NCBI RefSeq assembly: GCF_004193775.1 | Contig: NC_041021.1 | Coordinates: forward strand, 36,405,718 to 36,469,717 | Origin: Glycine soja | Taxonomy: Eukaryota > Streptophyta > Magnoliopsida > Fabales > Fabaceae | Length of the DNA stretch: 64,000 bases | Reading direction: 5' to 3' | Part shown: in pieces, positions 45,601 through 56,836 of the stretch | How positions within the stretch are numbered: the first letter of the stretch is position 1 | How the letters are laid out: each line of letters begins with the position of its first letter | Notes under the pieces: generated by a model | Databases searched by the model: none | The model's input: only the letters and a program-made list of their open reading frames with translations | Told to the model about the DNA's origin: nothing | Made by a program: the position numbers and the translations under genes

Positions 45601-47100
45601 CTAGTAGCATTAAGTTGGGTATGTTGAGAGTCACCTTCGAACTCTTGAGCGAGATCCGTGGGGGTCAGAAGTCTGACCCATTCTTGTCAGCCCAGTTAGA
45701 GTCCATAGTCACAGGGGGAGAGAGTAGTTTTAGAGTGGGAACTGATGGAGTCTTGAGGTTTCAAGATAGGGTGTGTGTTCCTAGTGTACCCAAGCTTAGA
45801 AGAACGATTTTGGAAGAGGGCCATAGAAGTAGTCTGAGTATCCACCTAGGAGCAACTAAGATGTACCAGGACCTTAGGCAGATGTTTTGGTGGCCGGGTC
45901 TGAAGGAAGAAGTTAATGAGTTTGTCCTTGCATGCCAAGTGTGTCAGAAAGCTAAGATAGAACACCAGAAGCCTTCAGAGAAGTTGCAACCTTTAGAGAT
46001 ACCTGAGTGGAAGTGGGATAGCATCTCCATGGATTTCGTGGTGGGGTTACCTAGGACCCCCAAAGGTTTAGATTCCATTTGGGTTATTGTAGACAGGTTG
46101 ACCAAATCTGCTTACTTCATTCCAATTAACATCATATATTCTTTAGAGAGGTTGACTAGCTTGTACGTCAGTGAGATAGTTAGACTACACAGTGTTCCTT
46201 CTAGAGATCCCAAATTTACCTCTAGATTTTGGGAGTCTTCATAAAGCCTTGGGGACCAAGCTTAGGTTGAGTTCTGCTTACCACCCACAGACTGACGGTC
46301 AAACCGAGCGCACCATCCAATCCTTAGAGGACCTCTCGAGAGCCTGTGTGTTAGAGCAGAGGGGTAGTTGGGATAGTTTCTTACCCTTGATAGAGTTTAC
46401 ATACAACAATAGTTTTCACTCTAGTATAGGTATGGCGCCTTACGAGGCATTGTATGGTAGAAGATGTAGGACACCTTTATGTTGGGTAGATTCCAGTGAG
46501 AGCATTGCCTTAGGACCTGAAGTAGTTCAGCAGACCACTGAAAAGGTCAAGTTGATCCAAGAAAGGATGAGAGCAGCCCAAAGTAGGCAAAAGAGCTACT
46601 ATGATAAGAGAAGAAAGGATCTTGAATTTGCTATAGGTGATCATGTATTTCTGAGAGTCACTCCGTGGACTGGGGTTGGTAGGGCGTTGAAGTCCCGTAA
46701 GCTCACACCTAGATTCATTGGTCCCTTTGAAATCCTAAAGCGTGTCGGCCCAGTTGGGTATCAGGTGGCTTTGCCACCATCTCTCTCAAATCTCCACAGT
46801 GTCTTCCATATCTCTCAGCTCAGAAAATATGTCCATGATCCGTCGCACGTGATCGAATTAAACAATGTCCAAGTGAAAGAGAACTTGACATATGAAACAC
46901 AACCATTGAGGATCGACGATCGTATGGTTAAGCAGCTAAGGGGGAAAGAGATTCCCTTGGTCAAAGTAGTATCGGGAAGTGCTTCGGGCGAAGATGCCAC
47001 CTGGGAACTAGAGGGTCAAATGCGTGATGCATATCCTACCTTATTCGATACCGGTAAGTTTCGGGGGCGAAACATTTTTTTTAGGGGGGTGAAATTGTAA
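42623..47100 (+). pseudogene. Chromovirus gag-pol polyprotein, broken
   Basis: Gag starts at 42623 (MAARNEQERLLTEALNNL) with PPTFKRGYDPEGVEAWLREI. Two knuckles follow: CGKCGRLGHIAREC and CFNCQGKGHLSTSC. Protease has VLYDSGTTHSF. Reverse transcriptase (from 44400) has [12 protein letters not shown] and the catalytic FIDDILVYS. RNase H has [11 protein letters not shown]. Integrase has an HHCC zinc region, [11 protein letters not shown] and SAYHPQTDGQTE. The C-terminus ends with a chromodomain-like block (KQLRGKEIPLVKVV, ATWELE). Breaks are stops at 42953, 43929, 44091 and 44388, frameshifts near 43300 and 46225, and loss of the central integrase aspartate segment. The stop at 47098 uses the first bases of the 3' LTR. 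Confidence 0.92.
47082..47095 (+). other. Polypurine tract before the 3' LTR
   Basis: TTAGGGGGGTGAAAT immediately precedes the LTR start at 47096, the expected plus-strand primer for the chromovirus. Confidence 0.85.
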
Positions 47101-48035
47101 CAGCCGTAACTTTCCGTAAATTTTAATAAGTAATTAAGAAATTAATAAATTAATAAATAAGTAAAAAAAATGATTAGGTCATAAATTTTCACTATATAAG
47201 TCAAATGTTAACCTAGAGCAGCTTTTTAGAAAACATATTTTGTTCCTTTTTTCTTTTCTGACGCACAAGAACCCTAACAGAGCAACCAGAGGAGGAGCTC
47301 TAAAGAGCACCATAGACGCCACAATTGTTAACAGAATTTAAGCGACTACATCGAGGTAAGGGATGAGTTACTCATGCTTGGGGATTAGAATGAACATGTG
47401 TAGGGATCCCTAGAGGATCAATTTTTGGGTTATTTTGGGGTGTTTATGAAGTTTAATTATGTTTTCATGTTTAATCGCGGATTGAGTGTGTTTGATGAAC
47501 CAATTGGTGTTCTGTTGCGAGTTTGTTGTAGAATTGATGTGTTCCTGTGTTAGATGTGTACCTTAGGAATTAGAATTCTTTATAATTAGCATAAAAATTG
47601 TGTGGTGGTGATTTTGTTTATACAAGATATGTTGGCCTTTCAATCTTGTTCTTTTTATTTTTTTTTATTTTTTTTTCACACCGCAGTGTATACGTGTACA
47701 TATATATTGATATTGTTTTTTTTACAAACTTTATATTTTATTTCACGTGGGTGATTTCTCGTCATGAAATTCATATGTGTAGGGATTGTTGGATAATTGA
47801 ATTGGCTAAAATCATTTAAAGAAATTAACTAAAGTTGTATTCACATTGTAATTAGGCATTTTCTTGATGTTGGTAACTTAGTTGAAATATATTTAGAATA
47901 TAGGTATACATGTTGTTCATATAAATCAATATTAGTATATATTTTATTGTTATATATAATTTGTATTTACTTAATGATATATTTGATATTATTGTGATTA
48001 TTTTATATTAATATATATTTAATACTTTTTATATG

Positions 48036-48079
<44 letters not shown>

Positions 48080-49489
48080 AATATAATATACTTATATATA
48101 TATTTTACGTGTATTTTATAGTTATTTGTTTATAAGCCTTGAAGTTAAATATTGTATGTTATTATTATTATGATACATTTTTATTTAATTGTTGAGTATA
48201 TTTTGTAATTAGTTAAAGTGTGAAATGTTAAACTCTAAACATGAAATATGGTTGTCAATGAGTGTATGATTGATATTTGTAGTGATATTACTTGTCATGT
48301 GAGTTATGAGTTATACAGTAACCCGACCAGTGTTTACCTTGAGAGAACTTTTATGCGCAGTGTTAAAGGAAATTGTAGGATTCCTAGTTAGGATCCTGAA
48401 GGGTTAAACTATAGCGCAATTTGTTAAATATGTTTGAAATATAAGAGTGAGGTCGTGGGTATTATATAACTTATAAACAGTGTCTGCGTGCAAAAAAAAA
48501 TATATTTTAGGGGTTGGACCTGAATCAGGAAGGTGAGGCCCAAACGAATTCTTCGGAGTCTAGGCCTTGGGGGTAAAGATACTCGATTTGAGTGCTCCTT
48601 TAAGTCCATGTTGATCCCATGTGGTTGGGGCATTCTCGCAAAACAGAGTAACCCTGACTGGTCACCTTATGATGTTATTTAGTGAGAGTGACCGAGTATA
48701 CCCATTGTGTGGTGTGCTTTGTCATGTACTCCTAAGCGCCCCAGTGTTATTTTTCACTGACATGGTACCACATTGCATATAGGCTTGAGTCTTAGTATAA
48801 TTGTTGCATAACGCTTGTGTTTGAATTTCATTGAGTTAACAATTGTGGTTGATGTTATTTTATGGAGTGTGTAAACTTGAATGAATGTGAATAATGTGTG
48901 TGATTTTGTGCAGTAATGTTATTTATATAAATTCAGCTTTAAGTATTATATGTTTCACATGCTCTAATGTTTTATTATATACGAATGTGACAACTCACTC
49001 CCGGTGTGTGTTTGTGTTTGGGCTGATTGCCACTATATTTCAGGTGAGCCTTCATATGATGAGTCACATGCTAGAGATGGAGAGACTTAGTCTGTGATAG
49101 GGATATGTTCTGATAAGTGTGGCATTGGGGCATAGAATTTTACTTTGCATATTATGATTTTCGCATGTTATGATTTACTGAATGATATAATTGCGTTATA
49201 CTTTTCTACTTTAGTTTCTTTTTATTATTTATTTAGAGTGGACGACCTTGTTTTGAGCCGAGATAATCTTATCTTTTATTTAAAAAAAATTCTATTATGT
49301 TTTCACTAAGTGGATGTGAACCTTTATCCTTTTGAATTGATTTAAATTAAATGTGTTTAAAAAAAATTATTAATTAATTTTGCATGTTTTTTTCCTTCTT
49401 TTATTATTATGTGTTTATAATCTTTTAAATAAATTTTGTATGATTTATTTAGTTAGTTAGTTATAATTGTAAGGGTAGAGGGTGTGACA
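47096..49489 (+). repeat. 3' LTR of the chromovirus
   Basis: Same length as the 5' LTR within a base, with scattered substitutions and small indels (for example near 47150-47190). The (TA)n tract is at 48038-48077. Confidence 0.93.
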
Positions 49490-52057
49490 TGTTTTGTGGC
49501 AGAAACTCCAAAGACTTAAACCTGAATTGGTTCAACTTGGTAGAAGCATGACCAATGCCAGACAAGAATTGGTTAAAGCCAGAAGAGATTTAGACTTAGC
49601 CCAAAATGCTATCACTCATAATAGGATGGATGGCAACTTGATTGATACTGTGAAAAAGTGTACTGAGAGGGTGATAAATTGGAATGAAATGGAGGGTAAT
49701 ATGTTAAGACAAAGAGCTAAGGTGGATTGGCTTAGAATGGGAGATGAAAATAATGCTTTTTTTTTCATTCTATCATCAAGGCCAAGCATCAGAATAGAAG
49801 TATGAGTATTCTACAGAAAGGTGATGGGACTATTCTTACTGAGCAAAGTGACATCCATAATGAAGTGATGGAGTTTTATAGAAAGTTAATGGGAAGTACT
49901 GCTAGTAATTTGAGGCATATTGATATCCAAGCTATGAGGGATGGTAAGCAAATTACTTTTGACCAAGGAGCTTTTCTTACTGCAACAGTTACAGAAGCTG
50001 AGATTGTTAAAGCTCTGCAGGGAATTGGTGATTTGAAAGCACCTGACATAGATGGTTATGGGGCAAAATTCTTCAAAAATAGCTGGCATTTAGTAAAGAA
50101 AGATTTTATTGTTGCAGTGAATGAATTTTTCGAGAAAGGAACTTTATTAAAGGTTTTTAATAGTACTCTTGTGACACTCATTCCTAAATCTATTACTGCT
50201 AAGACTGTCAAGGATTGCAGGCCTATTGCAGGTTGCTTTACTTTTTATAAAGTGATCTCAAAAATTTTGACTAGGAGGCTAGGGAGTGTGATACAGGATA
50301 TTGTTCATACTAGCCAAGCAACTTTTGTGTCTGGTCAAGTCATTCACAATCATATTCTTGCAACTGAGTTGATGAAGGGGTATACTAGAAAGGGTGGGAC
50401 CCCTAGGTGTATGATGCAAATAGACCTCCGAAAAGCTTATGATATGGTTGATTGGGGTGCCTTGGAGGGGGTTCTTACTGAATTTGGATTGCCAAAGAAG
50501 TTTATTGGGTGGGTCATGAAAGTCATTACTACTGTGAATTACAGGTTCAACATTAATGGAGAGTTGTCTAATGTGCTAGAGGCTAAAAGAGGAATTAGGG
50601 AAGGGGACCCTATTTCCCCTTTGTTGTTTGTCCTAATGATGGAGTATTTGAATAGGATTATGGTCAAAATGCAAAGAGATCCTAACTTTAATCATCACAG
50701 CCATTGTGAGCGATTGGGGATTACTCATCTGTCCTTTGCAGATGATGTTCTTCTTCATTGTAGAGGTGATGAGAAGTCTATAGAGATGATTCTAAAGGCC
50801 TTCAGTTTCTTTTCTAAGTCTACAGGACTACAGATTAATCCAGCAAAGTGTAAGGTGTTTTGTGGTGGCTTGAATTATGATAGCATACAAGTTGTGAAGA
50901 ATTTCACAGGGTTTGAAGAGGGAACTCTGCCTGTCAGATATTTGGGGGTTCCTTTGTCTTGCAAAAAACTCAATGTCCATCATTACCTGCCTCTTGTGGA
51001 GAAGATAGTGGGGAGAATCAGACATTGGTCTTCTAAGCTGTTAAGCATAGCAGGTCGAATTCAGCTTGTGAGGAGTATTATCACTGCTATAGCTCAGTAT
51101 TGGATGAGTGTTTTTCCTATGCCAAAAAAGATTATTCAGAAAATTGATAGTATTTGTCGGTTGTTTATTTGGTCTGGCAATGCAGAGGTGAAGAGGAAAA
51201 GCCCTGTGGCTTGGAAGCAGGTTTGTAAACCTACTAGATGTGGTGGTCTAAATTTGATTAATCTTGAGTTGTGGAATTTAATTGTTATGCTTAAATGTTT
51301 ATGGAATATCTGTTCTAAGGATGGCAATCTTTGGGTAAAGTGGATCCATGCTTATTTCTTAAAGGGAAACAATGTCATGAGTACAACTGTTAAAAGTAAT
51401 AGCACATGGATACTGAAGAGTATTATGAAACAGAGGCCTCAAGTTAATAATCTGCAGCAGATTTGGATTGAAATGTTGCGTAAAAGGAAATTCTCGATGA
51501 AGCAAGTTTATATGGAATTGGTGGAGGATCATAACAGGGCTGACTGGTTTAGGTTGTTGAGATATAACAGAGCTAGACCAAGAGCCAATGTCACTTTGTG
51601 GCTTGCTTGTCATAACCGATTGGCCACAAAGACTAGATTGAAAAACATGAATCTGATTCAATGTAGTTTGTGCAGTCTTTGTAAAGAACAAGATGAGGAC
51701 TTGGATCACTTGATGTTTAGCTGTAGAGTCACAAAAGCTATTTGGTTGGAGGTCCTCAAATGGATGGATATTGATCACACACCTCAAATGTGGAGGGATG
51801 AAGTTAGATGGTTATGCAATATACAAAAGGAAAAGGATGGAAAAGGGAAATTCTGAAATTAACTTTTTCAAAGGTTGTTTATGGCACATGGATCTATAGA
51901 AATAGAGTTGTTTTTGAAAATGATAGTGTAAATATGAGTTTAGCTAAAAGTATCATTGATACAATAGTGCATAGAGGGTGACATTATGCCAAGTATAGGG
52001 CTCATATAGCAACAATGTTAATATAAGTTTGTTTTATCTTTTTGTCAAAAAAAGAAA

Positions 52058-52736
52058 AATATTCAAAAAACTTTTGAGTTTTGTAAAGATTTTATTATCT
52101 TCTGTCAATTTTATCCCAAATAAAATTGACTTAATAATTTTTATTTATATATAACTTATTCGACTATATGAAATGGTAAGCTATTGATATTAATACTAAT
52201 AATAAGAATTAATGAAAATCATTTAGGTGGAAATTGAGTAAGAGAGTAAGTTTACGCATACTACCCTTTAATTACATTCCAAATCAAAATGTTTTCCCTT
52301 TTAAAAAAAATAATTTTTAAAATTAAGTTAAATTGCGAGACAAGTAATAATATATAAATTTGTGGGGCAATTTAATATTTAAAAACTAATTATGTAACAA
52401 TTTAATATTTTGAAATTAATTTTTATAACAATTTAATATTTTAAATTGTTTTCTACTACAATTTAATTTATATAAGTATATATGAATATACATTATAATA
52501 TATATGTGTGTATATATTTTCTACTACAATTTAATATTTTAAATTATTTTCTACTACAATTTAATTTATATAAGTATACTTGATTCTCTCTCTCGCGCGC
52601 GATTCTCCTTCAATTGTCGTTGTTCCTCAATTCAATTTAAACTGAGGAACAATAATAATAAATTGAGGAACAATTGTAAAATTCAACTTATTATTATTGT
52701 TCCTGATCGTGTCTTGATTCTCATCTTGATTTGCAG
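52058..52736. other. AT-rich DNA with local hairpin and shared segment
   Basis: Between the LINE and the protease fragment. 52380-52570 repeats ACAATTTAATATTTT with variants. 52610-52690 contains an inverted repeat: TTGTTCCTCAATTCAATTT and, after a few bases, GAGGAACAATAATAATAAA and TTGAGGAACAATTG. 52583-52715 matches the complement of about 33740-33815. It reads as intron sequence ending in TTTGCAG just before the first protease exon. Confidence 0.6.
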
Positions 52737-53946
52737 GTACGACCTGATGATGTATGCTCACAGGTTGGCTTATGTTTCAAAAGGACTAAATCAGAGAGGT
52801 TAGGATTTGTTCTTTTAAAATCGTAATTAGCATTTTTATATTTCAATGTTTTTGTATCCCCTTTTTATCATATTTGATTCAGTACACTTCAATTGAGTAA
52901 TGATTTGAAGATGTTGGATGGATGCTTAATAATTCTGGCTGTGAGCTTAAAGTCAAGTTCTAAGTATAATCAAGTATACAATACGCAGAGATTTTCTGCA
53001 AAAAAGTTGTCAAAGAACCTCCCTTACCAACCAACCTCCATTACCTACCAATCAAATTTACAATTACTGGTTTATAAACTTCTTTTTTTGCCATTGGGAG
53101 AGTTTAGGTTCCATTCTTGCTTATAATGCTATCAGATTTTGGCTGAAACAGACTCCAAAATTTGCTTTGAATCCTAATGCTGTGCAGCAATGGAATTGAG
53201 ATGGTGACCGAAAAGGAACAGAGAGAGTTGTCAACTGAAGATACTGCTTTGTGCACTTCCTGTCAGATGCTCGTGGTTTGGATTCAGAATCAACTAAAAC
53301 AAAAGAAGACCAAGGAGATAGTATTCAACTATGTAAATCAGGTAGGGCTTCTGAACCATCCTGTCCAGAAACCCAAGTTGTGGGTTACATTTATATCAGT
53401 ATACAGTGTGCTGATTTTTATTTATTTTTTTACTTGATCCTTGGCAGCTGTGCGAGAGCTTGCCGAGTCCAAATGGAGAGTCAGTAGTAGACTGTAATAG
53501 CATTTATGGATTGCCAAACATCACGTTTACTGTTGGAGACAAACCTTTCACCCACACTCTTGAGCAGGTTAGGTATTGAAAATTTTAATAAATTAAATGA
53601 AGTTTTGGTGGATGATTATACTCCATATATTTACTGTGAGCGTCAAAAGAACATTGGGGTCAGTAAGTAGTGAATATTTTTGCTTTTGGGTTGGAATATG
53701 GAATTTAGTTCAAAGAAAAACTAATAGCAATAACTTTTCAAAAGATGTAGACATATAGTTGAGTTGGAGGGGGGCATATTGAACTACGAATTATGATATT
53801 ACCTATTATCTATATCCCAAGGCTAACTCTTAGACTTTTAATTTTGTTTTGGTTCTGAATATGCTTTGTGATTTCAGTATATTCTGAAAACTGGAGAAGG
53901 CATTGCAGAAGTTTGCCTTAGTGGGTTTATTGCTTTTGACATTCCT
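52737..53946 (+). pseudogene. Phytepsin-type aspartic protease fragment (saposin-like region)
   Basis: Four exon-like blocks are bounded by GT/AG sites. 52737-52798 reads RPDDVCSQVGLCFKRTKSE. 53188-53341 reads SNGIEMVTEKEQRELSTEDT and then ALCTSCQMLVVWIQNQLKQK. 53448-53567 reads LCESLPSPNGESVVDCNSIY and LPNITFTVGDKPF. 53878-53946 reads YILKTGEGIAEVCLSGFIAF. Together they are the plant-specific saposin-like insert and the following second-lobe part of vacuolar phytepsin-like proteases. The catalytic DTG and DSG lobes are missing before it and the C-terminus (after AFDIP) is lost, so no protease could form. It begins exactly at an exon edge after intron-like sequence, so it may be a transposon-captured or duplicated fragment. 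Confidence 0.85.
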
Positions 53947-53998
53947 TTCATTTTTCTCATAGTACAGAACAGCGCATGAAAGGAATTAACCAATGCAT

Positions 53999-54013
53999 GG
54001 GGGGGGGGGGGGG
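53999..54013. repeat. Poly-G run
   Basis: Fifteen G in a row, in otherwise AT-rich DNA; the length may be unreliable in assembly. Confidence 0.85.
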
Positions 54014-54159
54014 AGGGCAAAGAGGCAAGCAAACAAGTGAAATCTGTATAATGCATATACAGTGAATGATTCAAGTAATAGTACCTAGTATTCAGACAAC
54101 TTCAGTTCTGAGTAAAAGATGGCTAGACTATCCCAACATCCAGAAATTAGACACAAAAT

Positions 54160-54204
54160 TTACTTGAGATCTTGAGCTGGAATTTCTTCTATACCCAGCT
54201 CCTC
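54160..54204 (-). pseudogene. Possible last exon of an unrecognised host gene
   Basis: The minus strand has a TTTGTAAAGTGCAG acceptor followed by 14 codons, EELGIEEIPAQDLK, and a stop. A leader-like region with AAAACCCTA motifs lies about 1 kb upstream (55200-55400). No coding exon was found between them. Codon content looks real, but the piece is short and could be chance. Confidence 0.3.
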
Positions 54205-54786
54205 CTGCACTTTACAAATGGTATTCAATTAGTTCTGGAGACATTTTCTTGCATCACTGCTTCCCAAAAATATTTCTGCCATCCTAACTATTTCACAGCA
54301 TTCCAATCACCAAATATAGAACAATCAGACTATTTAACCAATAATCAAACCCTCTAAACTACCAATGCTTGCTTTCTCCTTGCTTATCCCACACTGCCTA
54401 ACATCCATAAAACCTCTCTAGGAAAAAGAAATACTTTCTCAAGTTAAATTAATAAAATACAACCAAGCTGATCCCATGCTACTGGATAATCTGGCAACAA
54501 ACAGAGCTTTAAGATTACCAATACAGAACTTAATAGAAAAACCACTAAGAGATGAAAACATACATCTTACAGAAAATCAAACCAAACAAACTATGGCACT
54601 ACTTCAAAGTGCACACCGCACAGTACATTTTCTAATCAATTTTCTAAATAAGAATATAAAATCACTAGCAGAAGTTTAACTGCTCATCATCTGTTAACTT
54701 TTAACTGTTTGCAAATCCAACAAAACCTTTCCACCTGTAATTGCTACAGCTTACACTTCACGAGTCAGAATGCCTTTTCACTACCC

Positions 54787-54960
54787 CAAGGTTTTAGAAA
54801 ACGGTCAGCAACCACGATTTAGGTCGCAGCATCAAGGTTTTTGGAGTGCCCGCGACCGCAATGGAACCACAATTATGGCCACATCGACATTTGTCCGCAA
54901 TTTCCCGCAAAATCATGAAACGCGACAAAACCGCAACCGCGGCCGCTATTTAAAACCTTG
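54787..54960. mobile_element. GC-rich MITE
   Basis: The block is bounded by CAAGGTTTT and AAAACCTTG (9-bp inverted ends). It contains many CpG (GCGACCGCAATGG, GCAACCGCGGCCGC), in sharp contrast to the AT-rich surroundings. No target duplication or coding region was identified. Confidence 0.6.
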
Positions 54961-55449
54961 CAACCTGGCAGTACCCTTAAAGACACACAATAACAACCTC
55001 CAAACAAAGGTACAAAATATAACATACTTGTCAATCCGAGAGTGTGTGTGTGTGTGTATAACGTTATTCATTGCAACTCTAACTCAACATTGTTATAATA
55101 AAGTCTAAATATTCACAGAACAATAAAGCTATAAATGCGAAAGGAAAAAAAAACTCAGCTTAAATTGAGAAACAGAGGAAGGAGAAGAAGTAGGAAAAAG
55201 AACCTGTTGAACGGGGAAAAGCGTTACGAAGTTAGAGATAGGGTTTTGGAGGCTGAAAACGGGAAAATGGAGGAATAGGGTTTTGATCTGAAAATGCGGG
55301 AAAAGGAAAAGCGCAAGCCCAATTACCGGAACATGTACAGCGAGTGAGTGAGTGACGGTCACTTGTTGCTTTCGTCACGTCTCTTTATCTCACTGTGATT
55401 CTCGAACCTTCCGAGGAATGAAGAGAAAACGCTATCGTTTGGATATGTA
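54961..55449. other. Possible promoter/leader of a minus-strand host gene
   Basis: Read on the minus strand, 55380-55200 has several AAAACCCTA elements and a CTTTTCCCCGTTCAACAG donor-like edge, resembling a 5' untranslated exon. A GT microsatellite lies at 55042-55058. The gene body was not recognised, so this is tentative. Confidence 0.35.
55042..55058. repeat. (GT)n microsatellite
   Basis: An uninterrupted GT run of about eight units. Confidence 0.9.
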
Positions 55450-56836
55450 GTAGAGGAGGCAAATTTCCCACTTTGGGGTTCTTTTACAAAGAATTTTTCA
55501 AACTAGGACTTTTTTGTAAGTTTTTTCTCCCAGGTGCTGTTTTCTATGTACGAGGCCATGCATGGCACCATCACCACTGGCGCCTTTGACAGGGACGAGC
55601 CACGTGGCCATGGAAGCGTCATTCCCACCAGCGCGTCCCCTTTTGTCGAGGTGGCTTTGGAAGCGCCAGCAGTAGTAGCGATTTGGTGCTAGCTCAGTCA
55701 AACGCGTAGCCCTAAGTTGCAGCATTGCAAACTGGCCTGCAGAGTTGCTCAAGGAGGCGCCAGTGGTGGTTGCGATTTGCAGTAGGGAGGCGCCAGTGGC
55801 GTTTGAGGGTGTTTAAATACCCAAACTCTTCTTCATTTCTTCAGCACTTTCCCTTTGAACATTTTGCTTTCGTTTTCGTGGCTTTGGCATTTTGGTGGCT
55901 TTAGAAATTTCTGTGGTATGAAGTATTTATTTTTTAAAAAATTATATCAGCTTTTATGTTTGATAGACCTTTTAGTGTGTGTTTAAATGTCAAAAATAAA
56001 CAGAAAAATTGTGTAAGAATGTTTATTTTTTTTAGAAAATATTTTCAGTCAAAATAAAATATTTTGAATATGAAATTTGTATTATTATTTTATTAAATTA
56101 GGTTGGTGTTGATGAACGTTTGAACTTTGAATAAAAAAAATTTATAGATGATATTTATTTGAAGTAAGTATTTTGAGTACGAATTTTTTTGTTGATATGA
56201 AGTTATAGTATTTTTTTAATTAGATTAGGTTGGTTTGTTGGTGTGTTAAAAATTTGCAAATGTTGAACTTGAAAGTGTTATTTGATGCTTTGTTTTTTCT
56301 CGTACTACAAATATTTTATTATATTTGTAGTAATTTTGTAATTACCTTTTTCCATTTTAAAGTTATTAATGGTTAAGATTAATTATTTATACTACTAACT
56401 TCGTTAATGAATTATTTAATTTTCTGTTAAAAATGACTATCTTGAAATTGTTCATTTTTTTATGTTTGTCCCATAAAATTAATTTGAAGTTAATTAATTT
56501 TTTTTAAAAGAGAAATTGAATGTGAAGTTCCAATAAAGAGATCTTTTGTGATTACATTTTATTAGTTTTGATTTAAAGTTTTATAAAATCGTTTGTGTTA
56601 TTTAAGTGTGTTGATGTGAAATTTATTTAAAGTTAATAATTTTATTTACATCTTGATTAGTTTAAAATTACTACATTGAAATCGTTAATTTTTTTAAAGT
56701 GTTTTAATGTGAAATTGATTTGAAGTTAATTTTTTTAAAAAATAAAGTTTTATTTTGAAGTTCCAGTAATGACTTTTTGTTATACCCATTTTATAATTTA
56801 TTTGACGTGTTAAAATATTTTTTTTGTAGGTACACG
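55450..56836. other. MULE-2 left terminal and 5' leader region
   Basis: 55450-55850 is GC-rich with GCGCCAGTGG repeats, and a TTTAAATA TATA-like box at 55813-55820 precedes a likely leader. The rest (55920-56820) is AT-rich intron-like sequence ending in a TTTGTAG acceptor at 56829, just before the transposase ATG. Confidence 0.5.

Larger units (their letters stand above)
40058..49489 (+). mobile_element. Ty3/Gypsy chromovirus (Tekay/Del-like), full length, degenerate
   Basis: 5' LTR 40058-42450 and 3' LTR 47096-49489, 2.39 kb each, both starting TGTAACAGCC. The 5' LTR ends GTGTCACA and the 3' LTR GTGTGACA. The flanking 5-mers TGTTC (40053-40057) and TGTTT (49490-49494) differ at one base and lie exactly at the break in the LINE frame (PMHVL then WQKLQ). 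A primer-binding site and a polypurine tract are present. The single gag-pol unit is broken by stops and frameshifts. Family: gag motif, two zinc knuckles and a chromodomain-like C-terminus point to the Tekay/Del clade. Confidence 0.93.
39235..52026 (+). pseudogene. LINE ORF2, endonuclease and reverse transcriptase, interrupted
   Basis: Segment 39235-40057 encodes the apurinic-type endonuclease: IISWNVRGLN, LLETRVKE, VIGDFNNVAS and SDHALLCVE carry its catalytic N, E, D/N and H boxes. A stop lies at 40012. After the Ty3 insertion the frame resumes at 49494 (WQKLQRLKPELV). A T-run frameshift near 49758 precedes the reverse transcriptase 49802-51856. It includes LKAPDIDGYGAKFFK, FVSGQVIHNHILATEL, KRGIREGDPISPLLFV and the catalytic FADDVLLHC, then a C-terminal zf-RVT region (CSLCSLCKEQDEDLDHLMFSC). 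A second frameshift near 51845 leads to a C-terminal tail ending at 52026. The enzyme would nick target DNA and prime on it, but this copy is dead. Confidence 0.9.
37940..52057 (+). mobile_element. L1-type LINE interrupted by a Ty3 element
   Basis: ORF1 (37955-39238) and ORF2 (from 39235) are followed by a 3' tail ending near 52057 in an A-rich stretch. A 9432-bp Ty3 element with its 5-bp duplication sits in ORF2. Without it the LINE is about 4.7 kb. The 5' untranslated region appears very short, so the left limit is approximate. AAAAATATT occurs on both sides (about 37912 and 52055) as a possible target duplication, but AT-richness makes this weak. Confidence 0.8.
53947..54786. other. Non-genic DNA with G run and exon-like scrap
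   Basis: Apart from the G run (53999-54013) and the 45-base exon-like piece below, I see nothing supported. ORFs 53874-54074 and 54476-54679 have no recognisable domain. Confidence 0.5.

Noticed and set aside
51359..51787. Minus-strand ORF of 142 residues
   Set aside because: Shadow of LINE ORF2.
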